Assembly (NCBI GenBank): GCA_002238605.1 | Contig: MPMR01000001.1 | Span: 1-64,000, forward strand | From: BD2-11 clade cluster bacterium bin43 | GTDB taxonomy: Bacteria > Gemmatimonadota > Gemmatimonadetes > Longimicrobiales > Gaopeijiaceae | Reading direction: 5' to 3' | DNA length: 64,000 nt | Shown: positions 25,353-34,236 of the stretch, piece by piece | How the letters are laid out: each line of letters opens with the position of its first letter | Numbering within the stretch: the stretch's first letter is position 1 | Made by a program: the position numbers and the translations under genes | Notes under the pieces: model-generated | Database searches by the model: none | What the model was told of the DNA's origin: nothing | What the model saw: the letters and a program-made list of their open reading frames with translations, nothing else

Positions 25353-26897
25353 ATGAGCCGACGCCGCTACCTGACGACGCCGATCTACTACGCGTCCGGC
25401 GAACCCCACATCGGGCACGCCTACACCACCATTCTCACCGACGTGCTGGCCCGCTTTCACCGGCAGACCGGCGCCGAGGTGAGGTTCCTCACCGGCACCG
25501 ACGAACACGGTCCCAAGATCGCCGAGGAGGCGGCGCGGCGCGGCCTGACCCCGATCGAACTGTGCGACCGCATGGCGGGCCGCTTCCGCGAGGCGTGGGA
25601 CGAACTCGACATTTCCTTCGACCGCTTCATCCGCACCACCGAGGCCGACCACATCGCCGTGGTCACCGCCTTCCTGCAGCGGCTCCACGACCAGGGCCAC
25701 ATTTACAAGGACCACTACCTGGGGTGGTACTGCATCCACGAGGAGCGCTACTGGACGCAGAAGGACCTTGGACCCGGCGAGACCTGCCCCGACTGCCAGC
25801 GGCCCGTGCGCCAGATCGAGGAGGTCAACTACTTCTTCCGCATGAGCGCCTTCCAGGACCGGCTGGTTCGCCACATCGAGGCCAATCCCGACTGGATCAT
25901 TCCGGCCGTGCGGCGCAACGAGGTGCTCGGATTCCTCCAGCAACCGCTCGAGGACCTTTCGATCTCCCGCCCCCTGAGCCGCGTGAGCTGGGGCGTTCCC
26001 CTGCCCTTCGACCCCCAACACGTCTGCTACGTGTGGGTGGACGCGCTCATCAACTACGTGACCGCATCGGGCGCCATCGCCCCCGAAGCCGCGCCGGACG
26101 AGCAGGGATTCGGCACGCCCGCCGAGTCGTGGTGGCCGGCCGACCTGCACGTGATGGGCAAGGACATCCTCACCACCCACGCGGTGTACTGGCCCACCAT
26201 CCTGATGGCGTGCGGCGTCGAGTTGCCCCGGCACATCCTCGCCCACGGATGGTGGCTCGTCGGCGAAACCAAGATGTCGAAGTCGCTGCAGAACGTGGTG
26301 GATCCCCTCGCCCTCATAGCGACCCACGGGGTCGACGCGGTACGGTGGTACCTGCTGCGCGAGATGCCCACCGGCAGCGACGCCTCGTACACGCCCGAGC
26401 GCTTCCTCACTCGCTACGACGAGCTGTCCAACGTGCTGGGGAACCTCGCCAGCCGGGTGACGTCGATGATCGCGCGCTACCGGGAGGGCGCTCTGCCCGA
26501 CGCCGCCGGGCAGGGACTGGCTGCCGAGACGGAAGTGGCGCTTCGGCGCTACCGGGAGTTCATGAACAGCCTCCGCCTGCATCGTGCCCTGGCCGCGGCG
26601 ATGGACCTCGCGCGGCGCGCGAACCGATACGTGGAGGAGCGGGAGCCATGGGCCCAGGCGAAGGACCCGGGGCGCGCATCGGATCTCGACGAGACCCTGG
26701 TATCGCTCGCGCGCTGCCTGACGGTGCTTGCGGCACTCCTGGAGCCGGTCATGCCGGCGAAGATGAGCACGCTGGCGGGAACTTTGGGGCACACCCGGGT
26801 TCCCACCCTTGACCGCGCCCTCGACGCCCCTCTGACGGGACGAGCCGTGACGCGTGGCGACCCTCTCTTCCCGCGGGTGCGGCTGCCCTCGGCTTGA
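25353..26897 (+). CDS. metG: Methionyl-tRNA synthetase
   Basis: A 514-residue class I aminoacyl-tRNA synthetase. The HIGH motif is HIGH in YYASGEPHIGHAYTT, near the N-terminus, and the KMSKS loop is ETKMSKSLQNVVDP. A zinc-knuckle stretch with WYCIHEERYW and CPDCQRP is of the compact Thermus/Bacillus-like type. The anticodon-binding helical domain (NSLRLHRALAAAMDLARRAN) is present, but the C-terminal tRNA-binding (EMAP-II-like) domain is absent, so this is the short monomeric form. The start at 25353 is 8 nt after ricT; a long upstream extension of the frame lies within ricT and is rejected. Confidence 0.96.
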   Translation: MSRRRYLTTPIYYASGEPHIGHAYTTILTDVLARFHRQTGAEVRFLTGTDEHGPKIAEEAARRGLTPIELCDRMAGRFREAWDELDISFDRFIRTTEADHIAVVTAFLQRLHDQGHIYKDHYLGWYCIHEERYWTQKDLGPGETCPDCQRPVRQIEEVNYFFRMSAFQDRLVRHIEANPDWIIPAVRRNEVLGFLQQPLEDLSISRPLSRVSWGVPLPFDPQHVCYVWVDALINYVTASGAIAPEAAPDEQGFGTPAESWWPADLHVMGKDILTTHAVYWPTILMACGVELPRHILAHGWWLVGETKMSKSLQNVVDPLALIATHGVDAVRWYLLREMPTGSDASYTPERFLTRYDELSNVLGNLASRVTSMIARYREGALPDAAGQGLAAETEVALRRYREFMNSLRLHRALAAAMDLARRANRYVEEREPWAQAKDPGRASDLDETLVSLARCLTVLAALLEPVMPAKMSTLAGTLGHTRVPTLDRALDAPLTGRAVTRGDPLFPRVRLPSA

Positions 26898-26971
26898 CTG
26901 GATTCGGCGGGCCGGGATAGGTTGAACGCCTGTTGTGCCCGTCACTGTCAGCCCTCGATCACTCCTGAGGC

Positions 26972-27910
26972 ATGCCAAACAAACCACTCGGTGCCAAGCT
27001 GAAGGCCAAGTGCTCGATCCTGGTGGTTCCGTCCGATGGCGGGCGGCACCGACAGTTCGAAGTGTCGCCCAGGTTCGTCCTTTCAGGGGCCGGCATCATC
27101 GTCGTCCTCCTTGGGGCCGCGTTCTTCGTCTTCTCCGGTGGCGCGCACCGGATGGAGGCGCGTCAGCTGGCCGCGAAGAACCAGGCGATGGCCGAGGAAC
27201 TAGCCGGCATCCGGCATCAGGTGGCAACCCTCGAGGGCGCGGTGGAAGGCCTGGCGGAACAGAATGCACAGGCCCGTGCTCTGGCCGGCCTGGAGTCCAT
27301 CGACGCCGAGGTCCTCCAGGCGGGTGTCGGTGGTCCCGGAACCAGCACGCCCCGGTCGCACCCTCTGTGGGGCCTCGACTCGCTGTATTCCAAGGACGCC
27401 TTTGCGACGTCCTTCGATCTGACGGCGCTCCAGCGGCGGGTGCAGTTGCTCGGCACCAGCCTTACCGAGGCCGCGGATTCCCTGAGCGGGCATCAGGACT
27501 GGCTGGAGTCTCTGCCCTCCATCCTTCCCGCCCGCGGCTACATCTCCAGCCGCTTCTCCTCCTCCCGCATGCATCCGGTGCACCACCTTCCGCTCCCGCA
27601 CGAGGGCATGGACATCGCGGCTCCCGCGGGCTCGCCCATCGTGGCTACGGCGAAAGGAAGGGTGACCTACACCGGCCGCCGGAACGGGTACGGTCTGACC
27701 GTGCTCATCCAGCACGGCTTCGAGTACGAGACCCTGTACGGCCATGCGAGCCAGATTCTGGTGCGAAATGGTCAGGAAGTGGAGCGCGGCGAAGTGATCG
27801 CGCTGGTGGGAAGGACGGGGATCACGACAGCTCCCCATGTCCACTATGAGGTGCGCCAGAACGGAAGACCGATCGATCCGCACCGGTTCGTAATCGACGT
27901 CATCCCCTGA
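26972..27910 (+). CDS. M23 family (LytM-type) peptidoglycan endopeptidase
   Basis: A 312-residue inner-membrane-anchored protein: cytoplasmic N-terminus, one membrane segment at about residues 32-52, a coiled-coil region at about 55-95, a linker, then an M23 domain. Zinc ligands are in HEGMDIAAPAG (HxxxD), and the HxH motif is in TAPHVHYEVRQNGRPIDP. The architecture matches divisome or elongation-associated endopeptidases that cut peptide cross-links, or inactive activators; both metal motifs appear intact here, so activity is likely. Two M16-like genes follow within 15 nt, suggesting one envelope-related operon. Confidence 0.92.
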   Translation: MPNKPLGAKLKAKCSILVVPSDGGRHRQFEVSPRFVLSGAGIIVVLLGAAFFVFSGGAHRMEARQLAAKNQAMAEELAGIRHQVATLEGAVEGLAEQNAQARALAGLESIDAEVLQAGVGGPGTSTPRSHPLWGLDSLYSKDAFATSFDLTALQRRVQLLGTSLTEAADSLSGHQDWLESLPSILPARGYISSRFSSSRMHPVHHLPLPHEGMDIAAPAGSPIVATAKGRVTYTGRRNGYGLTVLIQHGFEYETLYGHASQILVRNGQEVERGEVIALVGRTGITTAPHVHYEVRQNGRPIDPHRFVIDVIP

Positions 27911-27925
27911 TCCGGCCCAAGGCAG

Positions 27926-29113
27926 GTGACCACCGCGTTGCTCGCCGGCGTCGCGCTCCTGAGCGCCGTCTCCGACCCGGAGTCGCTCCGCCCCGACACG
28001 GTTCTGAGTCCGCCTGACGGCCCGACCATCGCCTTCGTCCAGGCCACCGGCTCGCCGGCGGCGGCGATCCGCATCACCGTGCCCCTCGTCGAATCCGAAT
28101 CCAACGCCGGAGCCGGGTATCTCATTCAGCTTCTGGCGCTGGAGCGCGTCCGGAGAATCAGCGAGACGCTGGGTATCGAAGTCCTGGCGCACCGGACCTC
28201 GTTCGGACTCGTCTATCGTCTCAACGGCGCGGTCACGGACTTCGACCAGCTTGCCGGCGTTGCGCGCGAACTGCTGGCTCGCCCGCAGTCGCCCGGCTTC
28301 GTGGCGGCCCGCACACGTCTCCAGAACATGAACCGGGCAGAGCGGGAAACTGCCCGCGGCGCGCTCCGGCTCCGGCTGCGCTCGCGCATGGCTTCATCGA
28401 TTCCCTCGGTGACGGGCACCCTCGAGTCGCTGGCGGCGCTGAACCCGGCGCGGCTGGTGGAACGTTGGCGGATGTCGCACCGCCGCGGCAACCTCTCGGT
28501 GGTCGTGGTTGCCGACCTGCCGGTGGAGGCCGCGTTCTCGGCTCTCTCGGAGCTGGGGGAGGCGGGGCCGGCGCCCGAGACGGGCAGGCTCCCGGCACCG
28601 GCAACAAGGAGATCCACAGCTCCCAGCCCCGAGCGAATCCGGATCTGGTACGGAGAAGCGTATCCGTCGGGAAACGCGCGGGATCCGCGCTCCGGCCTGC
28701 TCGCACGCATCGCGAACGACCGGCTTCGGGAGTTCGGCGGCGAGTTCGAACCCCATCTCGAGCGATGGGACCTGGGGGAGCGGTCCTGGCTGGTGTTGAC
28801 CGCGGCGGCCTTTTCCCGCAACGCGACGGCGATGCGCGCCCGCATTCGAGGCTACATCGGCGACCTGCGGGCGGCACTGAGTCCGACCGTCGTGCGCCAC
28901 GCGAGGTCATCGCTTCGCTCGGAGCTGCTCCTGGAGACCCGCTCGCCGGGGGGGCTTGCGGAGGTCATCGGCCGGCACCTGGACGCCACGGGCGATGCCG
29001 ACGCCGCGCGGGACCATCTGCGGCGGCTTGAGGAGATCGATTTCGAGGACATGCTCGCCTTCCTCGACGAAATCGCCGCGGCTGACGCCCTCACCGCAGA
29101 GGTGGTCAACTGA
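27926..29113 (+). CDS. M16-like protein without zinc motif (first of pair)
   Basis: A 395-residue protein starting at GTG, with a hydrophobic N-terminus but no clear cleavage site. The fold features of M16 (insulinase/MPP) domains are recognisable: SNAGAGYLIQLLALERV is the helix that normally carries HxxEH, followed by a FGLVYRLNGA strand, a linker helix and LSVVVVADLPVEAAFSAL, equivalent to the conserved NxxxxxxG region. No HxxEH or inverted HxxEH is present, so it should not be a peptidase. It is the first of two adjacent M16-like genes with overlapping stop and start. Family assignment is from pattern, not search. Confidence 0.65.
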   Translation: MTTALLAGVALLSAVSDPESLRPDTVLSPPDGPTIAFVQATGSPAAAIRITVPLVESESNAGAGYLIQLLALERVRRISETLGIEVLAHRTSFGLVYRLNGAVTDFDQLAGVARELLARPQSPGFVAARTRLQNMNRAERETARGALRLRLRSRMASSIPSVTGTLESLAALNPARLVERWRMSHRRGNLSVVVVADLPVEAAFSALSELGEAGPAPETGRLPAPATRRSTAPSPERIRIWYGEAYPSGNARDPRSGLLARIANDRLREFGGEFEPHLERWDLGERSWLVLTAAAFSRNATAMRARIRGYIGDLRAALSPTVVRHARSSLRSELLLETRSPGGLAEVIGRHLDATGDADAARDHLRRLEEIDFEDMLAFLDEIAAADALTAEVVN

Positions 29114-30489
29114 TGGCGAGGTCGCGCCCTCGGACGCGGCTGCTCGCGTGGGCGACGCTTTGGGCGATCCTGCCGCTCGCCGCTCCCGCGCTGGCTGCGC
29201 CCCATGACCTCGGGAGCGCGAAGCACACTGGTGCCGCGGCGACCCGCGGGGACGGCGGCCGGAACGGGCGTCCGGCCACGGCTGTCGGGCGCGCGGGCGG
29301 CCTGGCCACGGTTTCGGACACGCTGGAGTTTGTGGTGGTGAGCCAGCGGCCCTGGACGTCCGCCGTCACCGTCACCCTCTCCTTCGCGGGCGGATACGGC
29401 GACGACGCGCCGGAGGCCGAGGGAACCGCCTGGCTCCTGGGCATGGTGCTCGAGCGGGCCGCCCACGCCAACCTGGCGGAAACGGGCGCCGTCGCGGACA
29501 TCGAAGTGGAGGGCAACCGCACCTGGGTCACCCTGCTGACGACGTCGGGCGACTGGGCGTCGGCGTACGGCATCCTCACCCGCACGCTGCTCACCGACCC
29601 GCTCGATCCGGCGCTGGCCGAGGAGGCGCGCGCCGACCTGTCCGGCCAGGTATTCTTCCAGCACGACGCACCCGTGCGCGCGTTTGAACTGGAGGCTCAG
29701 CGGATGCTTCTCGGGGCGGAGCGCGCCCGTGCTCCCATGGGAACGCCGGCCAGCGTGAGCGGCATGACGGTCGAGGCCCTGGAGGCGACGCGGGCGCGCA
29801 TCTACCGGCTGGACCGGGCACGCGTGGCGGTGGTTGGCGGGGTCGAACCGGCCGAAGGAGCTTCCGTCGTCGGCGCGCACCGGACGATGGCATGGCCCGG
29901 AGAGCAAGGCTGGGTGGTGGAGGGCGCGCCTCTGCCGCCGCGTGCCTCCGGGTGGACGTGGGAGACGGGCGGGCGCACTTCGGTCGCCGACGAGATCACG
30001 AACAACTGGATCCTGGCCGCCTACCCGTTCTCCGGCGAGAGCCCGCGCCGGCCGATGGAGTTGCTGGCTCACCTGATCGCTGAGCAACTCGTCATCAATC
30101 CTCCCGCCCCGGGGCTGATCAGCTGGCGGGCTGAAGTGCGGGAGCTCCCCGGAGGGCCTGTTCTGCAGGTAACGATCGCCGCCCAGTGGCCGACCGTGCG
30201 AGCCTGGGAGCAACGGATCGTCGACACTGTGGAGCGCCTTTCCGCAAGAGACCTCCCTTCGGACGACGTGATCCTGCACCACCGGCGGTTCCGGTCGGCG
30301 AGGACGCTCGAGCTGGCGGAGCCCGAGCGCGAAGGCCGCCGGCTGCTCATCGAAGCGGAGACGGGCGGCGGTCCCGGGGAACTGCTCGCGCCCTTGCAGG
30401 GTCTGTCTTCCGAGGGGGTCCGGCGGGCGGCAGCCGATCTGGGAGAACCACGCGTGCTGGTCTACGGGCCAGGGGAGCCGCCGTCTTGA
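29113..30489 (+). CDS. M16-like protein without zinc motif (second of pair)
   Basis: A 458-residue exported protein with a signal peptide ending near PALAAPH. It also has an M16-like layout: TVTLSFAGGYGDDAPEAEGT, a helix AWLLGMVLERAA where HxxEH would be, DIEVEGNRTWVTLLTTS, and RARVAVVGGVEP before the second half. The zinc motif is missing. The start codon overlaps the stop of the previous gene (TGATG), so the two proteins are probably made in equal amount and may form the clam-shell dimer typical of M16 pairs, used for binding rather than cleavage. Their position after an M23 gene suggests an envelope role. Confidence 0.65.
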   Translation: MARSRPRTRLLAWATLWAILPLAAPALAAPHDLGSAKHTGAAATRGDGGRNGRPATAVGRAGGLATVSDTLEFVVVSQRPWTSAVTVTLSFAGGYGDDAPEAEGTAWLLGMVLERAAHANLAETGAVADIEVEGNRTWVTLLTTSGDWASAYGILTRTLLTDPLDPALAEEARADLSGQVFFQHDAPVRAFELEAQRMLLGAERARAPMGTPASVSGMTVEALEATRARIYRLDRARVAVVGGVEPAEGASVVGAHRTMAWPGEQGWVVEGAPLPPRASGWTWETGGRTSVADEITNNWILAAYPFSGESPRRPMELLAHLIAEQLVINPPAPGLISWRAEVRELPGGPVLQVTIAAQWPTVRAWEQRIVDTVERLSARDLPSDDVILHHRRFRSARTLELAEPEREGRRLLIEAETGGGPGELLAPLQGLSSEGVRRAAADLGEPRVLVYGPGEPPS

Positions 30490-30602
30490 TGGACAGGCGT
30501 GGGGACAGTTACCTTGCGGCCCGAATTATATGGTAGGGATGTGCATGCGAGCCGGATGGAGCCAGCTCGGAGTTCAACGTGATAGCCTGGAGTAACTGCA
30601 CC

Positions 30603-31370
30603 ATGAGGCACGGAATCCATTTCCTCGCTCTCGCCGGCACGATCGCCTCCGCGGCATGCGGGCCGACCGAGCTCACGATCAATGCGCAGATGGAGGTCGC
30701 CGGAGCCGAGGGGACGGAGGTGCGGCCGCTGGCCGACATGGAAGTCCAGCTCCTTCCCTTCGACCGCGACGCGATCTTCGACTCCCTGGCGCGCGAGTCC
30801 GGCACTGCCGAACCGGAGATTCCCGCAGATCTGCTCGAAGCCCAGAACCAGGTCGCAGAGGCGCAGGGGGAATGGCAGAGGCTGGAAAGCGAGTGGTCGC
30901 TGCTGCGGGAGGACCTCCTCAACCTCACCGGGGAGATGGAGCGGCTCAATCCGGCCGAGGCCCAGTACCGGGTCTTGTTCATGGAGTTCGACGAGAAGGA
31001 GCAGCGGCTCGCTCAGGTAGAGCGCCAGCGCGACGCCGCCTTCGAGGAGTTCACCACCATCCAGGGATCCATGATCGAGCAGGCCGACCAGGTCAGAATG
31101 CTCCGCGAGATGTGGGGAGACGAGGCATTCGCGGACTACGGCGTGGTCGCCGAGTTCATGATCGACGTGAGCGGCCTCGACCCGATCGTGGACACCACCG
31201 ACGCCTCGGGTAGCGTGGTGACGGCGGCGCCGGCAGGGCAGTACTGGGTGTACGCCCGCTGGGAGCGCTCCTTCGACGAACTCTACTGGAACGTCCCGCT
31301 CATGGTGGAAGGCGAACCGGTGACCTTCACGCTCGACGAAAGCAACGCACAGGTCCGGCCCATCCTCTGA
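30603..31370 (+). CDS. Lipoprotein with central coiled coil, unknown function
   Basis: A 255-residue protein with the lipobox TIASAACGP. After about 50 residues of soluble sequence there is a long charged helical section (roughly residues 75-160, rich in Glu, Gln, Arg and Leu at heptad spacing, such as QVAEAQGEWQRLESEW), then a small beta domain with VDTTDASGSVVTAAPAGQYW that looks like a carboxypeptidase-regulatory or Ig-like fold. The mature part therefore appears to be a periplasmic spacer. No catalytic motif is seen. A GC-rich hairpin follows its stop. I do not recognise the family. Confidence 0.7.
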   Translation: MRHGIHFLALAGTIASAACGPTELTINAQMEVAGAEGTEVRPLADMEVQLLPFDRDAIFDSLARESGTAEPEIPADLLEAQNQVAEAQGEWQRLESEWSLLREDLLNLTGEMERLNPAEAQYRVLFMEFDEKEQRLAQVERQRDAAFEEFTTIQGSMIEQADQVRMLREMWGDEAFADYGVVAEFMIDVSGLDPIVDTTDASGSVVTAAPAGQYWVYARWERSFDELYWNVPLMVEGEPVTFTLDESNAQVRPIL

Positions 31371-31374
31371 CCGT

Positions 31375-31408
31375 CCGGCCCGGGCGCCCGGCCGGCCACC
31401 CGGGCCGG
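31375..31408 (+). terminator. 10-bp GC hairpin after the lipoprotein gene
   Basis: CCGGCCCGGG at 31375-31384 pairs perfectly with CCCGGGCCGG at 31399-31408 around a 14-nt loop. It begins 5 nt after the stop at 31370 and ends 11 nt before the mocA-like start, so it may separate the two units. No T-tract follows. Confidence 0.4.
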
Positions 31409-31419
31409 GACCCGGTCTC

Positions 31420-32019
31420 GTGGATCGTCCATCGAGGTTGCTGGGCGTAGTGCCAGCCTGCGGACTGTCCACCCGCATGGGAAGCGCCAAGGCGCTTCTC
31501 GATGCGGGTGGACAGTCCTTTTTGGTGCGTGTCGTGTCCGCCCTGGCGGCGGGCGGGTGCAGCCCGGTCGTGGTGGTGGCCAGGGAGGTGGCCGGCGCCG
31601 TGGCGGCGGAAGCGGAAGCGGCCGGCGCCGTGGCGGCGGCCAACCCCGACCCCGACGAAGGACCTATCTCGTCCATTCGGCTCGCGCTGGCGGGGTGGGG
31701 CGCCGGGATGGACGGATGCGCCATCTGCCCGGTCGATCATCCGCTGGTGACCGGCGCCACGGTGCGGTCGCTGGCGGCGTGCTTCGAGGAAGGGTCGGCC
31801 GACATCGTCATCCCGACCTGGCGTGGCCGGCGCGGCCACCCGTCCATCTTCCACCGCCGCCTGTTCCCCGAACTTCTCGACCCCGACCTTCCCGAGGGAG
31901 CCCGCACGGTGGTGCGGCGGCGCCCCACCCGCGTCCGCGAATGCGTGGTGGACGACGCGGGCGTGGTCGCCGACATCGACACGCCCTCCGAGTACCGCCG
32001 CCATTTTCAGGTGGCGTGA
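31420..32019 (+). CDS. MocA/MobA-like nucleotidyltransferase
   Basis: A 199-residue GT-A-fold nucleotidyltransferase. The nucleotide-binding signature CGLSTRMGSAKALL is near the N-terminus and the metal-site region CPVDHPLV is at about residue 106-113. The sequence GRRGHPSIFHRRLFPELL is typical of MocA, which makes molybdopterin cytosine dinucleotide for xanthine-dehydrogenase-family enzymes. It starts at GTG. The two downstream XdhC-type genes strongly support a molybdenum-hydroxylase maturation role. No molybdenum hydroxylase subunit gene is seen in the window. Confidence 0.85.
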   Translation: MDRPSRLLGVVPACGLSTRMGSAKALLDAGGQSFLVRVVSALAAGGCSPVVVVAREVAGAVAAEAEAAGAVAAANPDPDEGPISSIRLALAGWGAGMDGCAICPVDHPLVTGATVRSLAACFEEGSADIVIPTWRGRRGHPSIFHRRLFPELLDPDLPEGARTVVRRRPTRVRECVVDDAGVVADIDTPSEYRRHFQVA

Positions 32020-32021
32020 CC

Positions 32022-32972
32022 ATGCCGGACCTGCCGGGGCCCGACGACGCGACCTCCGGGTCGCCCGTCGACATCCGGGGCGCTCCCGGCGCCCGCGCCG
32101 TGCCGCCCCCACCGGTCGAGCCCGACCTGCCAGGGCCCGACGCGGCGGACGCGGCCGCCCGCATCCTCGAGTCGCTGCGCGGGTCGCGGGGCACGGTCGA
32201 GCTGCTGGTGGTCTCGGACAGCGACGGGCGGGCGGCGGGCGCCCGCATGCTGGTGCGCCCGGACGCGGTCGAGGGGTCGCTCGGCGATCCCGAACTGGAC
32301 GCGGCCGCGCTGGCCGTCGCGACCCGCGAACGGCTGGCGCGCGGGCACGGCGGATCCCTCCACAACCTGCAGACGCCGGCGGGCCGGCGTCTGCAGGTGT
32401 ACGCGGAGGGCCACCGGCCCCGCCAGGAGCTCATCGTGGTGGGCGCGGGACACATCGCCCAGCCGCTCGCAACCCTGGGCACCCTCCTGGACTTCGAGGT
32501 CGCCGTGCTCGACGACCGCCCCGAGTTCGCCACCCGCGAGCGGTTTCCGGAGGCCGCCGCCGTGCGCACCATCGACTTTGACGATCCCCTCTCCGGCATC
32601 GACATCCACGCCGGTTGCCATTTCGTGCTGGTGACGCGCGGGCACAAGTACGACTACGAGTGTCTGCGCCGCCTGCTGGCCCGCCACGGCGACGCGAAAC
32701 CGGCCTACATCGGCATGATCGGCAGCCGCCGCCGCGTGCGCGCCACCTTCGTGCAGCTCGAGGCGGAGGGCATCCCCCACGAGGTAATCGCCCGCGTGCG
32801 GGCTCCGGTGGGCCTGGACATCGGCGCGCAGACGCCGGCCGAGATCGCGGTGAGCGTCCTGGGGGAGATGATCCTCGAGCGGCGCGGCGGGACGGGAGCG
32901 CCGTTGCGAGGCCGGGAGCGCATCGTCGAGCGCTTCCTGGTGAAGAAACCGCCCACAGGGAGCGTCAAATGA
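32022..32972 (+). CDS. XdhC family molybdenum-enzyme accessory protein (Rossmann type)
   Basis: A 316-residue protein. Its C-terminal XdhC Rossmann domain begins ELIVVGAGHIAQPLATLGTL and continues with VLDDRPEFATRERFP, GCHFVLVTRGHKYDYECL and YIGMIGSRRRVRATF, then GLDIGAQTPAEIAVSVLGEM, all typical of XdhC/CoxI proteins that bind and insert the molybdenum cofactor. The N-terminal ~130 residues are only weakly like the XdhC_CoxI domain and begin with a Pro-rich stretch. It starts 2 nt after the mocA-like stop and overlaps the next gene by an ATGA. Confidence 0.9.
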   Translation: MPDLPGPDDATSGSPVDIRGAPGARAVPPPPVEPDLPGPDAADAAARILESLRGSRGTVELLVVSDSDGRAAGARMLVRPDAVEGSLGDPELDAAALAVATRERLARGHGGSLHNLQTPAGRRLQVYAEGHRPRQELIVVGAGHIAQPLATLGTLLDFEVAVLDDRPEFATRERFPEAAAVRTIDFDDPLSGIDIHAGCHFVLVTRGHKYDYECLRRLLARHGDAKPAYIGMIGSRRRVRATFVQLEAEGIPHEVIARVRAPVGLDIGAQTPAEIAVSVLGEMILERRGGTGAPLRGRERIVERFLVKKPPTGSVK

Positions 32973-33391
32973 GTGCACCGGGCGACCAGGACGTGTACGA
33001 AGCCGTTCTCGCGACGGTGCGGGCGGGCCGGCGGGCGGCGCTCGCGACCATCGTCTCCACGCGCGGATCGACGCCGCGCAAGGCCGGATCGCGCATGCTC
33101 GTGGACCCGGAGACCGGGCTGGTGGGCACGGTCGGCGGCGGGTGCGGGGAGGCAGAGGTCATCGAAGCGGCGCAAGAGGTGATCGAGGACGGCGTGCCGC
33201 GCCTGGTGAAGGTCGACCTCACCGAGGACCTGCTGGGATGGAGCCCGGCGGTATGCGGCGGCATCATGGACATCTTCGTGGAGCGGGTCTGGCCGGCAAG
33301 CGCGCCGTCCGCATCCGCCCCGAAGGAATCCGTCCACACCGTCTCGGCAGATCCCGACGCGGATGCGGACGCAGGCGACACGCCCTCATGA
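32969..33391 (+). CDS. Stand-alone XdhC_CoxI N-terminal domain protein
   Basis: A 140-residue protein with the XdhC_CoxI domain only: ATIVSTRGSTPRKAGSRMLV, TVGGGCGEAEVIEAA and WSPAVCGGIMDIFVE. The CGGG-type cysteines in GGGCG and VCGG fit cofactor or sulfur handling. The last ~30 residues are a low-complexity Ser/Ala/Asp tail. With the preceding gene it reconstitutes the two XdhC modules as separate proteins. The start overlaps the previous stop (ATGA), and its own stop overlaps the DUF402 start in the same way. Confidence 0.85.
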   Translation: MSAPGDQDVYEAVLATVRAGRRAALATIVSTRGSTPRKAGSRMLVDPETGLVGTVGGGCGEAEVIEAAQEVIEDGVPRLVKVDLTEDLLGWSPAVCGGIMDIFVERVWPASAPSASAPKESVHTVSADPDADADAGDTPS

Positions 33392-33954
33392 CCGCGGAGC
33401 CGGACCCTCCCCTTCCCCACGTCACCATCCACTATCTGCGGCCCCCGGATCACCTGCAGACCTTCCGCCAGCCGATCATCCATCAGAGCCCGGAGGCGAT
33501 CGTCACCTTCTCGCGCAGCATCCGCGTCCCCTCGCCGATGGAGCTGGACGGCGAAGTCGCGCTCGAGACGGGATCCGACATCGTCTGGTTCACCTTCCCG
33601 GGCATCTGGCACGACATCGGCCGCTTCCACGATGCCCGGGGCGCGTTCACCGGCTTCTACGCCAACCTGCTCACGCCCGTGGAGATGCTGCCCGGAAACA
33701 TCTGGCGCACCACCGATCTCTTTCTCGACGTGTGGCTGAAGCCGGGACGGGCGCCGAGGCTCCTCGACGAGGACGAACTTCAGGCCGCGCTGGACGCGGA
33801 TGCGCTGGAGTCAGGGACGGCGCGGCGCGCCCGGGAGGAAGCGGAGGGGATCCTGGAGCGCGCGGGTGCCGGGGCGTGGCCCCCTCCCGTCGTGCACGAA
33901 TGGACGCGGGAGCGGGCGCTCGGCGTGCTGGACGACATGGGCAACTGGGAATGA
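33388..33954 (+). CDS. DUF402 domain protein
   Basis: A 188-residue protein of the DUF402/FomD-like family, with VWFTFPGIWHDIGRFHDARGAFTGFYANLLTPVE containing the typical WY/WH...GxFxGxYxN... core and DLFLDVWLKP metal-binding acids. Characterised members are nucleoside di- and triphosphate or CMP-phosphonate hydrolases using divalent metal. Its ATGA coupling to the XdhC genes is unexpected; it might hydrolyse a cofactor nucleotide by-product, but this is speculation. The C-terminal helix is Ala/Glu/Arg-rich. Confidence 0.8.
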   Translation: MTAEPDPPLPHVTIHYLRPPDHLQTFRQPIIHQSPEAIVTFSRSIRVPSPMELDGEVALETGSDIVWFTFPGIWHDIGRFHDARGAFTGFYANLLTPVEMLPGNIWRTTDLFLDVWLKPGRAPRLLDEDELQAALDADALESGTARRAREEAEGILERAGAGAWPPPVVHEWTRERALGVLDDMGNWE

Positions 33955-34026
33955 CCGACATCGGCAACCCGGGAATGACTCACCTCGACGACCCGGGCTG
34001 AATGGCGGAAACCTGCGTTCGCCCTC

Positions 34027-34236
34027 CTATGCCCCGCCGTCTTCCACTCGGTACGCGGCGCACAGCCGCTTGAGATCCACGTAGAGGTCCCCGAGCACGT
34101 CCGGGTCTTCCCGGAGGCAGTCGATCAGGCGTTCGCTGGAGTCCAGGCCGGCGCTGGGAAGCCGGACGTCCTCGTGGTGATAGACCCCTCTGTCGACGAA
34201 GACCAGGCGCACCGTGGCCGTATCGCCTGAGCTCAT
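34027..34236 (-). CDS. Small protein coupled to the DsbA-like gene
   Basis: A 69-residue protein of unknown function. Its start overlaps the stop of the DsbA-like gene (ATGA), supporting translation. The sequence RLVFVDRGVYHHEDVRLP then SERLIDCLREDPDVLGDLYVDL predicts a short beta strand pair and helices, without signal or membrane segment. It has one Cys. No homologue is recognised. It ends the minus-strand run and converges with the DUF402 gene. Confidence 0.6.
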   Translation of the reverse strand: MSSGDTATVRLVFVDRGVYHHEDVRLPSAGLDSSERLIDCLREDPDVLGDLYVDLKRLCAAYRVEDGGA

